Source: an uncultured Alistipes sp.
Lineage (GTDB): Bacteria; Bacteroidota; Bacteroidia; Bacteroidales; Rikenellaceae
Assembly (NCBI GenBank): GCA_938014215.1
Contig: CALLRW010000007.1
Span: 122,604-186,603 of the forward strand
DNA: 64,000 bases
Reading direction: 5' to 3'
Numbering within the stretch: position 1 is the stretch's first letter; each line of letters starts with the position of its first letter. Both the position numbers and the translations under genes were made by a program. This document shows positions 44,381 through 52,744 of this stretch, one piece after another. The notes below the pieces were generated by a model. The model was not told the DNA's origin. It worked only from the letters and a program-made list of their open reading frames with translations, and did not search any database.

Positions 44381-45457
44381 TTATCCGATTTTGCAGGAGC
44401 GTGCCTCCATGCGGCGCTTGCGCTCCATTAAGGCTACGGCCATCGCTTCGGCCGCCTTGTCGATTAGGGCTGTGATGCGGGCAATATGCTCCTCGGGGCT
44501 CTCACCCTCACGTCGCTGCATCATCTCGGGCGAAAGGGCAAATGGCGAGTCGAACGGCGGCAGCGGAATCGACCCGGCGCTGCCGAGCGACACCGTTCCT
44601 GCGCCATGGCTTCCGCCTCCTCCACCTCCTCCCGCTGCGGAGAAGGAGCACCCGCCCCCGAACAGACCTGCAAAAGCAGCCCGGAAGCTCCCGGCTGCCG
44701 CCTTGAGTCCCGACATCAGGGTCGTGTGCCGCTGCTGCACCTGCCCGAAGTGGCGATCCAGCTTCGAGAAACTGAAGGCCCGATCGACCTTCGAGCCGGA
44801 GAACTCAAGCCCGTTTTTCGAGAACAGAACGCCCTGCTTTTGGTTGGTAGAACCGCAATACTTGTAGCGGACATTGATGCCCTGTTCCTTTAGCTTGCCT
44901 TCCAGTTCGTTCCAGTTCCTGCACCTAGGCAGGCACTCCTTGATCGCATCGTAGATCTCGTACCGGGTCCGGTCGGGCTCACGAAGCCGTTCCCGCCGGA
45001 CAGCCTCCTTGCCCGGAGCCAGATGCAGCCCGAAGCGTTCGGTCAGCTCGCGGCATACCTTCGTGTTGCGGAGTTTGATGTTGCGGTCGGAGATGGTCTG
45101 CCCGTGATCACCTACGCGATTGTAGACCAGATGACAATGGGGATGGGGCTGGTCGAGGTGCCGCACCAAAAGGTATTGCGTATCGGTGATACCCATCTTC
45201 TGCATGTACTCCCGGGCTATTTGTGTCATCCGTTCGTCGGTGAGCTTCGGGGCATCCTCCGGTGAGAACGACAGGGAGATATGTCCGACGTTCTGTTGCA
45301 GGCGGGAATTGAGGCGCGCCTGATCCTCGAAATCCTCGACCATCTCCCGTACGCCGGGCGGCTCGACACCTCGTGCCTCCAATATGTGCGACTGCTCCTT
45401 CATCACATAGCCGACCGTGCTGCCGAATGATCCTCCCGAAATGACCTTACCGATCAC
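44381..45457 (-). CDS. Relaxase/mobilization nuclease (MobB type)
   Basis: The 358-residue protein has the MobA/VirD2-like relaxase domain at the N terminus (MIGKVISGGSFGSTVGYVM). The metal-binding His motif is in VRHLDQPHPHCHLVYNRVGDHG, followed by ISDRNIKLRN. It nicks oriT and pilots single-stranded DNA in mobilization. The C terminus is low complexity, including a Gly-rich stretch, then a short helical end. It overlaps the MobC-like gene by 11 bases. No tra genes are present, so transfer would need a helper. Confidence 0.9.
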   Translation of the reverse strand: MIGKVISGGSFGSTVGYVMKEQSHILEARGVEPPGVREMVEDFEDQARLNSRLQQNVGHISLSFSPEDAPKLTDERMTQIAREYMQKMGITDTQYLLVRHLDQPHPHCHLVYNRVGDHGQTISDRNIKLRNTKVCRELTERFGLHLAPGKEAVRRERLREPDRTRYEIYDAIKECLPRCRNWNELEGKLKEQGINVRYKYCGSTNQKQGVLFSKNGLEFSGSKVDRAFSFSKLDRHFGQVQQRHTTLMSGLKAAAGSFRAAFAGLFGGGCSFSAAGGGGGGGSHGAGTVSLGSAGSIPLPPFDSPFALSPEMMQRREGESPEEHIARITALIDKAAEAMAVALMERKRRMEARSCKIG

Positions 45458-45800
45458 GGCGCAGGGCTTCGATCATCCGCGCCAGCTCGGCCTGAAGCGT
45501 CGCATGGCGCGCGACGACGGCGGCGAATCCCTGGGCGTGGGCCAGCCGGGTCAGCTGGTTCAGATTGCGGGCAAGGCCCTTGAGTTGGGCAAGCCATTCG
45601 AGATGTTCACTCCTCAGCCGCTCGCGGACCGAGCCGTAGAGAATCAGTTGCCGCAGCACCTCGGTACGCGGAATACCTGCCGCACGGGCCAGAGCGCGGA
45701 GCCTGAAGTTGCAGGCGGTGTTGCACCGCAGGGTGATGCGGTACTCCTGTTTTCGGGCGCGTCCCAAAGGCGGACGACCTCCTTTTTTCGGTGTATTCAT
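45447..45800 (-). CDS. MobC-like relaxosome accessory protein
   Basis: The 117-residue product from the ATG at 45800 (MNTPKKGGRPPLGRARKQ) contains a ribbon-helix-helix-like segment (EYRITLRCNTACNFRLRALARAAG), then the MobC-family helix GLARNLNQLTRLAHAQGF. Such proteins bind oriT and help the relaxase. The longer in-frame start at 45869 would add residues without family similarity. Confidence 0.8.
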   Translation of the reverse strand: MNTPKKGGRPPLGRARKQEYRITLRCNTACNFRLRALARAAGIPRTEVLRQLILYGSVRERLRSEHLEWLAQLKGLARNLNQLTRLAHAQGFAAVVARHATLQAELARMIEALRRDR

Positions 45801-45882
45801 GGATTGGAATTTTTGAGTTGAGACCATCGGGATAGGACCTTGCGGCCGGTTTTTGGCTGACAAAAACACAAACTTGCATCCC
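45801..45882. promoter_or_regulatory. Candidate oriT/promoter region of the mobilization operon
   Basis: The 82-base gap upstream of the MobC-like and relaxase genes is where oriT usually lies in such modules. It contains a GGCCGGTTTTTGGCTG imperfect dyad and a run of CAAAAACACAAACTTG. The assignment rests on position only. Confidence 0.3.
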
Positions 45883-46836
45883 TTAAACCTTCATTCCTCC
45901 CTTGGGTCGTAATTGTGGTTTTCGGGATTCAGTCTTTGCCTCTTCCGAATCATTCCGAAGCCGTTTGCGGGCGATCCAAAAGTCGTTGAGATCCTTGTAA
46001 TCTCGATAGAGTTGCGCGTGGTCGATCACTCGGCTGCAAGAACACCGACGGGTCAGTTCGGCAAAGGTGCGACGTCCCGCCTCATCGTTGTCCAGAAAGG
46101 CATGGATCGTCGAATGCCGTGCGAGGAAAGGGAGCGCCTTCGGCAGGTTGACCACCGAGTTCAGCACCGCGGCGTCGATCCCCAGCGGTGCTGGGTGCTT
46201 CATCGAGAGGCAGGAGAGGAAGTCCATGAACCCCTCGAAGACGATCACCTTGTCGGACTGGTGATCGACGGTCGTAATCTGTTTGGGCGAGGAGCTCCCC
46301 TTGAAACGTTCGGACCGCAGCTCCCAGCCTCCGCAGTCATTTCGGAAGCCGATGGCGAAAAAGCAGTGGTTGCGGACCTGATAGCGTACCTCCCGACAAT
46401 ACGCCGCCGCAATCCCGGGCACAATGCCGCGCGATGCAAGGTATCCGAGCAGGGCCGGATGGCGCAGCGGAGCATCCGAGAGGATACGGAACGCCGGTTG
46501 GGAATGCGGGCTCTCGGTCGGCACGGCATATCGCTCGCAGATGCGGGCGGCCAGGAGGCTGACGACACCCTCGGCCGCGTGCTGCAGGTGTTCGAAGGCT
46601 TCGCTGCGACTGCATCGCTCCAGGCGCATGATGAGCGCGAGGAGCGTGCCGCCCTCACCGATCCCGAAGTCATACCAGAGATCCTTCTGGTAGTTCACCT
46701 TGAAGCTCGGCGTGCGCTCCTCGCGCAGGGGCGAGAGATACATGCCGTAGCCGTTTCGTTCGTACCGGGGCAGAATGCCGCGGCGGGCAAGATATTCCCG
46801 GATGGGGATCCGGGGAGCATATGGGGTGGTATTCAT
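45883..46836 (-). CDS. Mobile-element DNA primase (CHC2-like plus Toprim)
   Basis: The 317-residue protein has a CHC2-like N terminus (LSPLREERTPSFKVNYQKDLWYDFGIGEGG). The zinc-binding Cys residues of standard primases are replaced there. It also has a Toprim domain (VIVFEGFMDFLS and HAFLDNDEAGRR). It would prime replication of the excised or transferred element. Such short primases are common in Bacteroidota integrative elements. A GTAAG-rich repeat region lies directly upstream. Confidence 0.85.
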   Translation of the reverse strand: MNTTPYAPRIPIREYLARRGILPRYERNGYGMYLSPLREERTPSFKVNYQKDLWYDFGIGEGGTLLALIMRLERCSRSEAFEHLQHAAEGVVSLLAARICERYAVPTESPHSQPAFRILSDAPLRHPALLGYLASRGIVPGIAAAYCREVRYQVRNHCFFAIGFRNDCGGWELRSERFKGSSSPKQITTVDHQSDKVIVFEGFMDFLSCLSMKHPAPLGIDAAVLNSVVNLPKALPFLARHSTIHAFLDNDEAGRRTFAELTRRCSCSRVIDHAQLYRDYKDLNDFWIARKRLRNDSEEAKTESRKPQLRPKGGMKV

Positions 46837-46852
46837 TTTTCTGTAAGTTTGT

Positions 46853-46978
46853 TGAGAAATCCACGTAAAACGCAGTGAAAGAAAAGGTTGTCATCTTACA
46901 ACGTTCTTACACGGCAGGTGGCGCCGTAAGTCCGTAAGCGTTGTAAGATTCCGTAAGAGAATTTGTAAGAAATGTAAG
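46853..46978. repeat. GTAAG iteron-like cluster upstream of the primase gene
   Basis: GTAAG occurs at 46853, 46926, 46934, 46943, 46953, 46965 and 46974, and its complement CTTAC at 46895 and 46906. The outer words ATCTTACAACG (from 46893) and CGTTGTAAGAT (ending 46949) form an 11-base inverted repeat around GC-rich sequence. The cluster lies in the 182-base gap between the primase and primase-helicase genes, so it may be a replication origin or an operator. Confidence 0.6.
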
Positions 46979-47018
46979 AAACAGAGAATAAGCCGAATAT
47001 CCTCCGCATCCAACAATC

Positions 47019-48242
47019 TTACAGACCGGAGACATCGTTCAGCAGTTCGTTAAGCAGTTTCCGCGTGACGGTATAGATCCGAGCCGTCTTGCTCTCCTGG
47101 CGTTGGGTCAGCCCGTTGTAGGTGATCGTATAGCGCTGGTAGTAGGTCGGCGGTGCCGGCCGCAGCTGCCAGCTCTCGGTCAGTGTCCGCCGCACGGTGG
47201 GATGATCGACCCGAATGCCGCGGATCTCCAGCATGTTCACCATGTCGCTCACATCGAACTGATACTCCTCCAGCTTCTCGCCATCCAGGATGTCGCGGAT
47301 GATCGACAGCATCTCGGCCTCGGGCTTGCTGCGGTTGTAGTGGATGATCCGCCGCAGGGCCTCCGTCGCCAGGAGCTGCGGGGAGAACCACAGGCGGCTC
47401 TCCTCGCGGGTCGAGAGCGTGCGTTGTTGCAGAAAGGACAGAAGCCCCGGAATTTCAGTCTGCATCCGGGCGAGCAACTGCTGGTCGTCGTGCGTCAATG
47501 GCGGGATTCGCCGCACCCAGTAGCGGGTCTCCGCCGCCTCGATCAGTACGGGATTGCGTTCATTGTTGGAGCACAGCACGAACTTCCCGAAGAACTCCAC
47601 CTCCCGGCGATCGCGTCCCTTTGCCTCGGCCTTGTAGCTGCGGGCCGTCGAGAGGTTCTTGATCCGTTCGGAGTCTTCGCGGCGGTTGAGCAGCACCTCG
47701 TCCACGCAGATCAGCAACTTGCCTGCCCAGTCGTCGTTGAACTGCGAGCGGAAGTCCTCGTTGGTATTGAAGGTGACATTCCCGCCGAAGATCAGTTTCA
47801 GCAGATTCAGGAAGGTGGTTTTGCCCGTATTGCGCTCGCTGGAGACCAGCAGCAGAACGGGCAGCCGCTGCAGGGGCCGCAGGTAGAGCAGCTGCAGATA
47901 GTCATACCCCATCTCGACCTGCTCGCCGAAGATGTGCGACAGAAAACCGCGGATGTGCGGGAAATCCCCTTCGGTCGGCTGGAAGGGAATCGGTTCGTAA
48001 CGGTTCAGGAAGCCGTGAATCTCCCGCCGGTAGTTCGTGTGGTCGGGAACCGTGCAGAATCCGTCGTACTTCGGGATCCGGGCCAGGTAATCCTTCCCGA
48101 AATCCTGACGCAGAGTCTCGACATTCCACGCCAGGAGGGTCTCGATGCTCCGGCCGCTGCTCAACGGCTGCTGAACCCGCTTGTAGATGGTTGTCCCCAC
48201 GCGCAGATAGGCCGCGCCGGTCTCCTTCCGTTTAGCGGTCAT
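47019..48242 (-). CDS. Primase-helicase-like protein (DUF5906 / D5-type ATPase)
   Basis: The 407-residue protein has a helicase core with Walker A VSSERNTGKTTFLNLLKLIFG, Walker B LLICVDEVLL and a sensor-like LCSNNERNPVLIE. This is the superfamily 3-like ATPase of phage and element replication proteins. The C-terminal part (about 310-400) looks like a winged-helix domain. With the primase it forms the replication module. It overlaps the HTH gene by 11 bases. Confidence 0.82.
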   Translation of the reverse strand: MTAKRKETGAAYLRVGTTIYKRVQQPLSSGRSIETLLAWNVETLRQDFGKDYLARIPKYDGFCTVPDHTNYRREIHGFLNRYEPIPFQPTEGDFPHIRGFLSHIFGEQVEMGYDYLQLLYLRPLQRLPVLLLVSSERNTGKTTFLNLLKLIFGGNVTFNTNEDFRSQFNDDWAGKLLICVDEVLLNRREDSERIKNLSTARSYKAEAKGRDRREVEFFGKFVLCSNNERNPVLIEAAETRYWVRRIPPLTHDDQQLLARMQTEIPGLLSFLQQRTLSTREESRLWFSPQLLATEALRRIIHYNRSKPEAEMLSIIRDILDGEKLEEYQFDVSDMVNMLEIRGIRVDHPTVRRTLTESWQLRPAPPTYYQRYTITYNGLTQRQESKTARIYTVTRKLLNELLNDVSGL

Positions 48243-48537
48243 GACGGCCTCCTTTCAGGATTTGTTGCACATCCGCCACACGATAACGACGCTGACCGCC
48301 ATACTCCACGGGTACAAGATAGCCGCTCTTTGCCCAGCGCCAAAGCGTAGAGGAGTCGACGCCCAACAAGGCAATAGTCTGCTTGCGCGTGTACAGTTCG
48401 CCCGTTTGCGGCAAGGCTGGCGAGACCAAGGGCGACGGGACGGCCGCTGTCAACTCCCGATGCCATTGCCGGAGATCCTCCAGACGGACGGTGACATGCA
48501 CGTCGCCGCCCATTTCATACAATTGTTTCAGGTCCAT
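48232..48537 (-). CDS. Small helix-turn-helix protein (MerR/excisionase-like)
   Basis: The 101-residue product starts at 48537 (MDLKQLYEMGGD). Its C-terminal half is a DNA-binding domain of the excisionase type: LYTRKQTIALLGVDSSTLWRWAKSGYLVPVEYGGQRRYRVADVQQIL. It may regulate the replication module or direct excision. A longer in-frame start at 48615 exists but lacks support. Confidence 0.8.
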   Translation of the reverse strand: MDLKQLYEMGGDVHVTVRLEDLRQWHRELTAAVPSPLVSPALPQTGELYTRKQTIALLGVDSSTLWRWAKSGYLVPVEYGGQRRYRVADVQQILKGGRHDR

Positions 48538-48701
48538 AACTCGATCTTTTATCGAACCCAACAGCAGGTTCGGCAGCGAATATAGCAGGTGCTTCCCCTG
48601 CACCTGTTTTTGCAATTAAATCACCGCCATTGCACCGGAAAACAATTTCAGAAAGAGCTATTTTACAAGATGTTGCAATCGCACATAATCCAAACAAAAA
48701 A

Positions 48702-48726
48702 TCCCTGCACCTCATCGGTGCAGGGA
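48702..48726 (-). terminator. Terminator after the 48750-49502 gene
   Basis: TCCCTGCACC (48702-48711) and GGTGCAGGGA (48717-48726) form a perfect 10-bp stem. On the minus strand it is followed by a TTTTTT run, so it ends the minus-strand gene starting at 49502. Confidence 0.85.
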
Positions 48727-48749
48727 ATATCGACAGAAAAATTCCGCTC

Positions 48750-49502
48750 CTATTGTTGGATATACTCCTTCAGATTATCCACCAAACGGATACCGTAACC
48801 GCCATCCGTCGCCCGTAGTTTGGCCCGCAAGGTCTTTGTATTGTACTTGCCCAACGATTCGAATCCCGACTTCAACCACTCGGCCAATTCGCTCTGGTCA
48901 TAAAACTGGTTGCGGGCGCCCTTAAAAGCATTCCACACATTCCATCCATAGTGGCACAAATCCCCGTAACCGATCCGATCGCCCCGAAGCCGGACCTGAG
49001 GGACCGACTCCGGAATCGCTGCCATGCAGGCCAGATAAAGCAGCCGACGCCGTAAAATCAACCGATTCGATTCATCAAGGGCCTCGCCCAGAATTTGATC
49101 CGTATAGGTGTAGACCGTCGAAAGTGCATTTTCGAGAATTTGTGTCTCCGGGGCCGGATCGCCGGGAATCACTTCGGATATCGCGACGGTCGGATCCAAG
49201 CGCTTTTCATCAGTCTCCTCTACTGCGGGTTCCGGGTTCTCTTTCACGATAGAAATCTCCTCCGGTTTGGGCTGCTCACGACGGAAACGGCGGAAGAAAC
49301 GCTCCGAGAGGTCCGCCGAAGTACCCATACTGAAATAGTAGAGCCCTGCCACGCAAAGTCCCGCCGGAACAAGCAACACAAGGGCCATCCAGAACGGAAA
49401 GCCCCGCGAAACCATGACGCAGAACAACACGATGAGGAAAAAGACAAGGACACTCGCCACAATCAAACGAAGCCCTCGATGGAAATATTGATCGGAATTC
49501 AT
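48750..49502 (-). CDS. Membrane protein of unknown function
   Basis: The 250-residue protein has two N-terminal helices (about 12-32 and 35-58, with VASVLVFFLIVLFCVMV). A charged linker rich in Glu/Pro (about 70-115) leads to a soluble C-terminal domain with SVPQVRLRGDRIGYGDLCHYGWNVWNAF. I do not recognise the family. It follows the AbiEii gene by 2 bases, so it is cotranscribed with the toxin-antitoxin pair and ends at a strong terminator. Confidence 0.6.
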   Translation of the reverse strand: MNSDQYFHRGLRLIVASVLVFFLIVLFCVMVSRGFPFWMALVLLVPAGLCVAGLYYFSMGTSADLSERFFRRFRREQPKPEEISIVKENPEPAVEETDEKRLDPTVAISEVIPGDPAPETQILENALSTVYTYTDQILGEALDESNRLILRRRLLYLACMAAIPESVPQVRLRGDRIGYGDLCHYGWNVWNAFKGARNQFYDQSELAEWLKSGFESLGKYNTKTLRAKLRATDGGYGIRLVDNLKEYIQQ

Positions 49503-49504
49503 AG

Positions 49505-50518
49505 TTACGACTCTTTGAAAAAATCATCCTCTATTACCACCTTCCGAAACCGATTCTGCAACTCTTTCATCCGGTCAATCAGCTGATCGTATGGCAACGA
49601 TTCTCCATAGATAAAATATTCCTGCATCCGTTCATAGTCTCTGCGCCATATCTCCACCAATTCTTCGGGCGGAATAAACTGGATCCGGCTCGGATGGTGC
49701 GTCCGATAATCAACTCCTCGGATCGTATTGAATATACTCCGATGTTTGACAATATCGGCATACATTTTCGGATCGGCCAAAGCCTTCTTCCCGAAATCCG
49801 TATCCATCAACCGTTCCAGATCATACAGATGGCGTGTCATCCGCTCGACGCGAGGATTCTCTTTTTGGAACTCCTCATGCAGCAAAAATGCCTTCTCCAA
49901 AAACGTTCGCGTCGGTACGACCGCATAAATCGGGAATTCCAGTTTCCCGAACAAGTCGGGATATGCCTCGGCAATCAGCGGACGAATATCAATCCGCGCA
50001 CGAGGTTCTTGCATCGATCGACAACTGAATTCGATTCGGATTTGCGACTCCACATAATCGATATCCGCATAAATACTCCGATAAGGCAAAAGAACCAATG
50101 TCGGGTCTGCATCAGAATCCTGCGTCGGGATAACGCGCAACTCAAAATCCAAAGCTCCGTATCCCGCCAGCAATGTCCGCATTTCTGCAACGAGGTCCTG
50201 CCCGATATAGGCCCGCGAAAGTTTCCGGATCCGATCCCGCTGCGACTTGTTGTCCCCGGCAATTCCCCAGAAAGACTTGTCAATCGCAATATCAATGTCC
50301 TCCGAGAAGCGTTCTATGACATGCCAACCCTTGCTCAGCGACGTCCCACCCTTGAAGGTGATGAAATTCCGGCACGACGATTCAAACAAGGCCTTCAACG
50401 TCATCGTCACCCACCAGTCCTTCTCGACAGCCTGCGGCGGAAGCCCGACTCGTTCGCTCGTCTGCGCGACGAGCATCCTTTTCTGGCCCTCGGGAAGCGT
50501 CCAAAAATTACTCTCCAT
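49505..50518 (-). CDS. AbiEii-type nucleotidyltransferase toxin
   Basis: The 337-residue protein has the nucleotidyltransferase signature FKGGTSLSKGWHVIERFSEDIDIAID near residues 55-80, diagnostic of the AbiEii/AbiGii toxin family. These toxins can arrest growth by modifying RNA or nucleotides and are neutralised at the transcriptional level by AbiEi. It overlaps the partner gene by 11 bases. A role in element maintenance or phage abortive infection is likely. Confidence 0.87.
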   Translation of the reverse strand: MESNFWTLPEGQKRMLVAQTSERVGLPPQAVEKDWWVTMTLKALFESSCRNFITFKGGTSLSKGWHVIERFSEDIDIAIDKSFWGIAGDNKSQRDRIRKLSRAYIGQDLVAEMRTLLAGYGALDFELRVIPTQDSDADPTLVLLPYRSIYADIDYVESQIRIEFSCRSMQEPRARIDIRPLIAEAYPDLFGKLEFPIYAVVPTRTFLEKAFLLHEEFQKENPRVERMTRHLYDLERLMDTDFGKKALADPKMYADIVKHRSIFNTIRGVDYRTHHPSRIQFIPPEELVEIWRRDYERMQEYFIYGESLPYDQLIDRMKELQNRFRKVVIEDDFFKES

Positions 50519-51116
50519 AAAACGACATAATGATTTTATGAATCCAAGCTGGCACCAGCCGCAGATCGGGCAGAATGTGCGACTTCGGAATCCGGGCGAA
50601 TATCGTCTTCAGTTGGGCGATATGCTCCTCCGTGACCTGCGGTCGTCCGATCTCCTTCAAGGCGAACACGGCAAGCATCAACGTTTTATTCTGATAAGCC
50701 AGATTTCTCAGCGCCACACGCTTGAATCGCAACTTACGGCCATTGAACAGGTTGACTGTACGGGAGTTGCCGTCCGTATAGAAAACATAGTTCATCGGAA
50801 CTTGCGTAGACAACCCCAATATGTTCAGCGCGTGCATACCCGTCGGAACAACTCTGGCTTCGCCTTGTCGGGCTATCTTTTCAGCTATTTCATTGACTGT
50901 CGGGTATTGTATGCCCAGACCGAACTTCCTGTCAATTTTAGGATAGCAATAAAGGCCCCTTGCAATACGAACCAAGTGGCCCTTTCGAGTAAGCCGTTCC
51001 AATGACTTCGCGATCGCCGCACCTGATCCGCATGCAGCGAAATCTGATGCAGAATAGAGCTTACCACATCCGCATTTTTTAATTCTTATAAGTATCTTAT
51101 CCTCTATTGTTTGCAT
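50508..51116 (-). CDS. AbiEi-type antitoxin (DUF6088 family)
   Basis: The 202-residue protein has an N-terminal winged-helix segment (ILIRIKKCGCGKLYSASDFAACGSGAAIAKSLERLTRKGHLVRIARGLY) and a C-terminal domain typical of AbiEi/DUF6088 proteins. AbiEi represses its own operon and counters the AbiEii toxin. It precedes the toxin gene, overlapping by 11 bases, in the usual type IV arrangement. Confidence 0.85.
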   Translation of the reverse strand: MQTIEDKILIRIKKCGCGKLYSASDFAACGSGAAIAKSLERLTRKGHLVRIARGLYCYPKIDRKFGLGIQYPTVNEIAEKIARQGEARVVPTGMHALNILGLSTQVPMNYVFYTDGNSRTVNLFNGRKLRFKRVALRNLAYQNKTLMLAVFALKEIGRPQVTEEHIAQLKTIFARIPKSHILPDLRLVPAWIHKIIMSFYGE

Positions 51117-51141
51117 CCTGATATTAGTCTGTTATCTGTCG

Positions 51142-51172
51142 CAAATTTATATTATTTTTTCGACAAAACAAA
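51142..51172 (-). promoter_or_regulatory. Promoter for the AbiE operon
   Basis: TTTG (51172-51169) and TAAATTTG (51149-51142) are 19 bases apart on the minus strand, in the gap after the integrase gene and about 26 bases before the antitoxin ATG. Confidence 0.65.
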
Positions 51173-51174
51173 TC

Positions 51175-52578
51175 TCAGTCCAGCACACTTACAGCCTCGC
51201 GTTTGATATCCATATCAATATCACGATAACGGGCAAAGGCTCGACTGCCGTCCTTATGCCCCGACATCGCCCCCACGATCGCCGGATCCTTCACACTTTT
51301 ATAGACATTCCCGATGAAGGTCCGACGTGCCATGTGCGACGATGCGAGGTCGCAGATCGGAACCTGGATATTCTGCCGCGTCCGCTGGTCGATCGTCGTT
51401 ACCTTGCGCGTAAGGCCCGCCTTGCGAAACGCCTCCTTGATATAAACATTGTATTTCTGCTCCGAGATAAACGGGAACAACGTCCCTCGGGTTTCATCCA
51501 GGTATTTACGGATCAACTCCTTCGCCGCATCGATCAACGGCACCGAGACCGTCACCACCCGGTCGTCGCGGGTTTTGCGGGGAACATATTCAATGCAATC
51601 CCCGATGATATTGGCATAGGTCATCTTGTAAAGGTCGCTCACCCGGCAGCCGATCATGCACTGAAAGACAAAGATATCGCGCTGCGTCTCCAGCTGCTTG
51701 TCATCCCCCATGTCCGCCTCGGCCAACTGTTTCCGCTCTTCGGTCGTAATATAGACCGGGGTGCCGTAAACGATCTCCGCAATCTTATACTGCTTGAACG
51801 GATCGTTGGTGGTGAATCCGCTGTCATTCAACCAGACATAGAAAGACCGCAGCCGAATCAACATATCCGAAACGTAGTTCATACCGCGCTCCTTCGGTCG
51901 TCCCGGAATCACCAGCTCGCCCGCGGCATTGAGATATGGAGCGCGCTTTATCGGCAGATTCTTTCTCACTTTCGGCCGCGCATACGGAACTTCGTCATAC
52001 AGCTCCGGATGCTCGTCAAAGATCTCGGGTTCTTTCATCAAGAATGCTCCGAAATCATCGAGCGTCATCGGCGTGACGGTATGGACATCCAGGACAAAAC
52101 GGCGGCTCGACAGTCTGCGATACAGTTCATAGCGCTTCAGCGTCCGCACCAGCACCTTGAAATGTTTGACCCGGGACTCGGACAGTTTGTGAGCCGCAAG
52201 GTACTCCTCCGTCAACGAGAAAAAATCGCGTTTCTTCTCCTCAACGGGATTGGTTGCCTTCGGGCGCAACGTCCGACGAATCAACTTTTCAAGCCACTCC
52301 CGCGTAACGGTCGATTTATCATCGGTTGCCTCAATCGTATGCTCGATCACGTCGACCAACTCTTTCAGTTTCGCCCGCTTGGACAGCAGAGCGTTCCGCT
52401 CCTCGCCCGGTATATTCGGAATGTTGATGTCGTTCTTCTTGCCCCAGCGTTTGCGGTCGATCCAGATGCCCGACGGCACACGCAAACGCAGTTCCCGCGA
52501 AATGTAGACCCGAAAATTGATCTGAGACTCCCCGGCACTGTTCTCTCCCTGAGCCAGTACATACGTGACTTTTGCCAT
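51175..52578 (-). CDS. Tyrosine recombinase/integrase of the tRNA-Leu element
   Basis: The 467-residue protein from 52578 (MAKVTYVLAQGEN) has an arm-binding N terminus, a SAM-like core-binding domain (about 100-190), and a catalytic domain. The catalytic residues are in CMIGCRVSDLYKMTYANI (Arg), ASSHMARRTFIGNVY (His-x-x-Arg), and SGHKDGSRAFARYRDID (His and Tyr). It should catalyse integration into the tRNA-Leu 3' end. A promoter at 52601 lies inside the longer open frame that begins at 52659, which rejects that start. Confidence 0.92.
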   Translation of the reverse strand: MAKVTYVLAQGENSAGESQINFRVYISRELRLRVPSGIWIDRKRWGKKNDINIPNIPGEERNALLSKRAKLKELVDVIEHTIEATDDKSTVTREWLEKLIRRTLRPKATNPVEEKKRDFFSLTEEYLAAHKLSESRVKHFKVLVRTLKRYELYRRLSSRRFVLDVHTVTPMTLDDFGAFLMKEPEIFDEHPELYDEVPYARPKVRKNLPIKRAPYLNAAGELVIPGRPKERGMNYVSDMLIRLRSFYVWLNDSGFTTNDPFKQYKIAEIVYGTPVYITTEERKQLAEADMGDDKQLETQRDIFVFQCMIGCRVSDLYKMTYANIIGDCIEYVPRKTRDDRVVTVSVPLIDAAKELIRKYLDETRGTLFPFISEQKYNVYIKEAFRKAGLTRKVTTIDQRTRQNIQVPICDLASSHMARRTFIGNVYKSVKDPAIVGAMSGHKDGSRAFARYRDIDMDIKREAVSVLD

Positions 52579-52600
52579 AGACTCACCATTTGATGCTTCG

Positions 52601-52631
52601 CAAATATATGATTTATATTTGAATACAGCAA
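52601..52631 (-). promoter_or_regulatory. Promoter for the integrase gene
   Basis: TTG (52631-52629) and TATATTTG (52608-52601) are 20 bases apart on the minus strand, about 23 bases before the ATG at 52578. Confidence 0.68.
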
Positions 52632-52635
52632 CAAA

Positions 52636-52661
52636 TCCGTGTCCGCACCGTGTCCGCATTT
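52636..52661 (+). repeat. 26-bp end repeat, right copy
   Basis: Exact copy of 33546-33571. It lies just upstream of the integrase promoter, so integrase binding here could also repress its own gene. Confidence 0.7.
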
Positions 52662-52744
52662 ATGAAAAACGCCTAAAACAAGAAAGGTAAATATTCATCT
52701 GTATGAATTTTAAAACACTATAAAACAAATAGTTATAAAATAAT

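Noticed and set aside
52579..52659. N-terminal extension of the tyrosine integrase (start at 52659)
   Set aside because: It would begin inside the 26-bp repeat and upstream of the promoter at 52601-52631.
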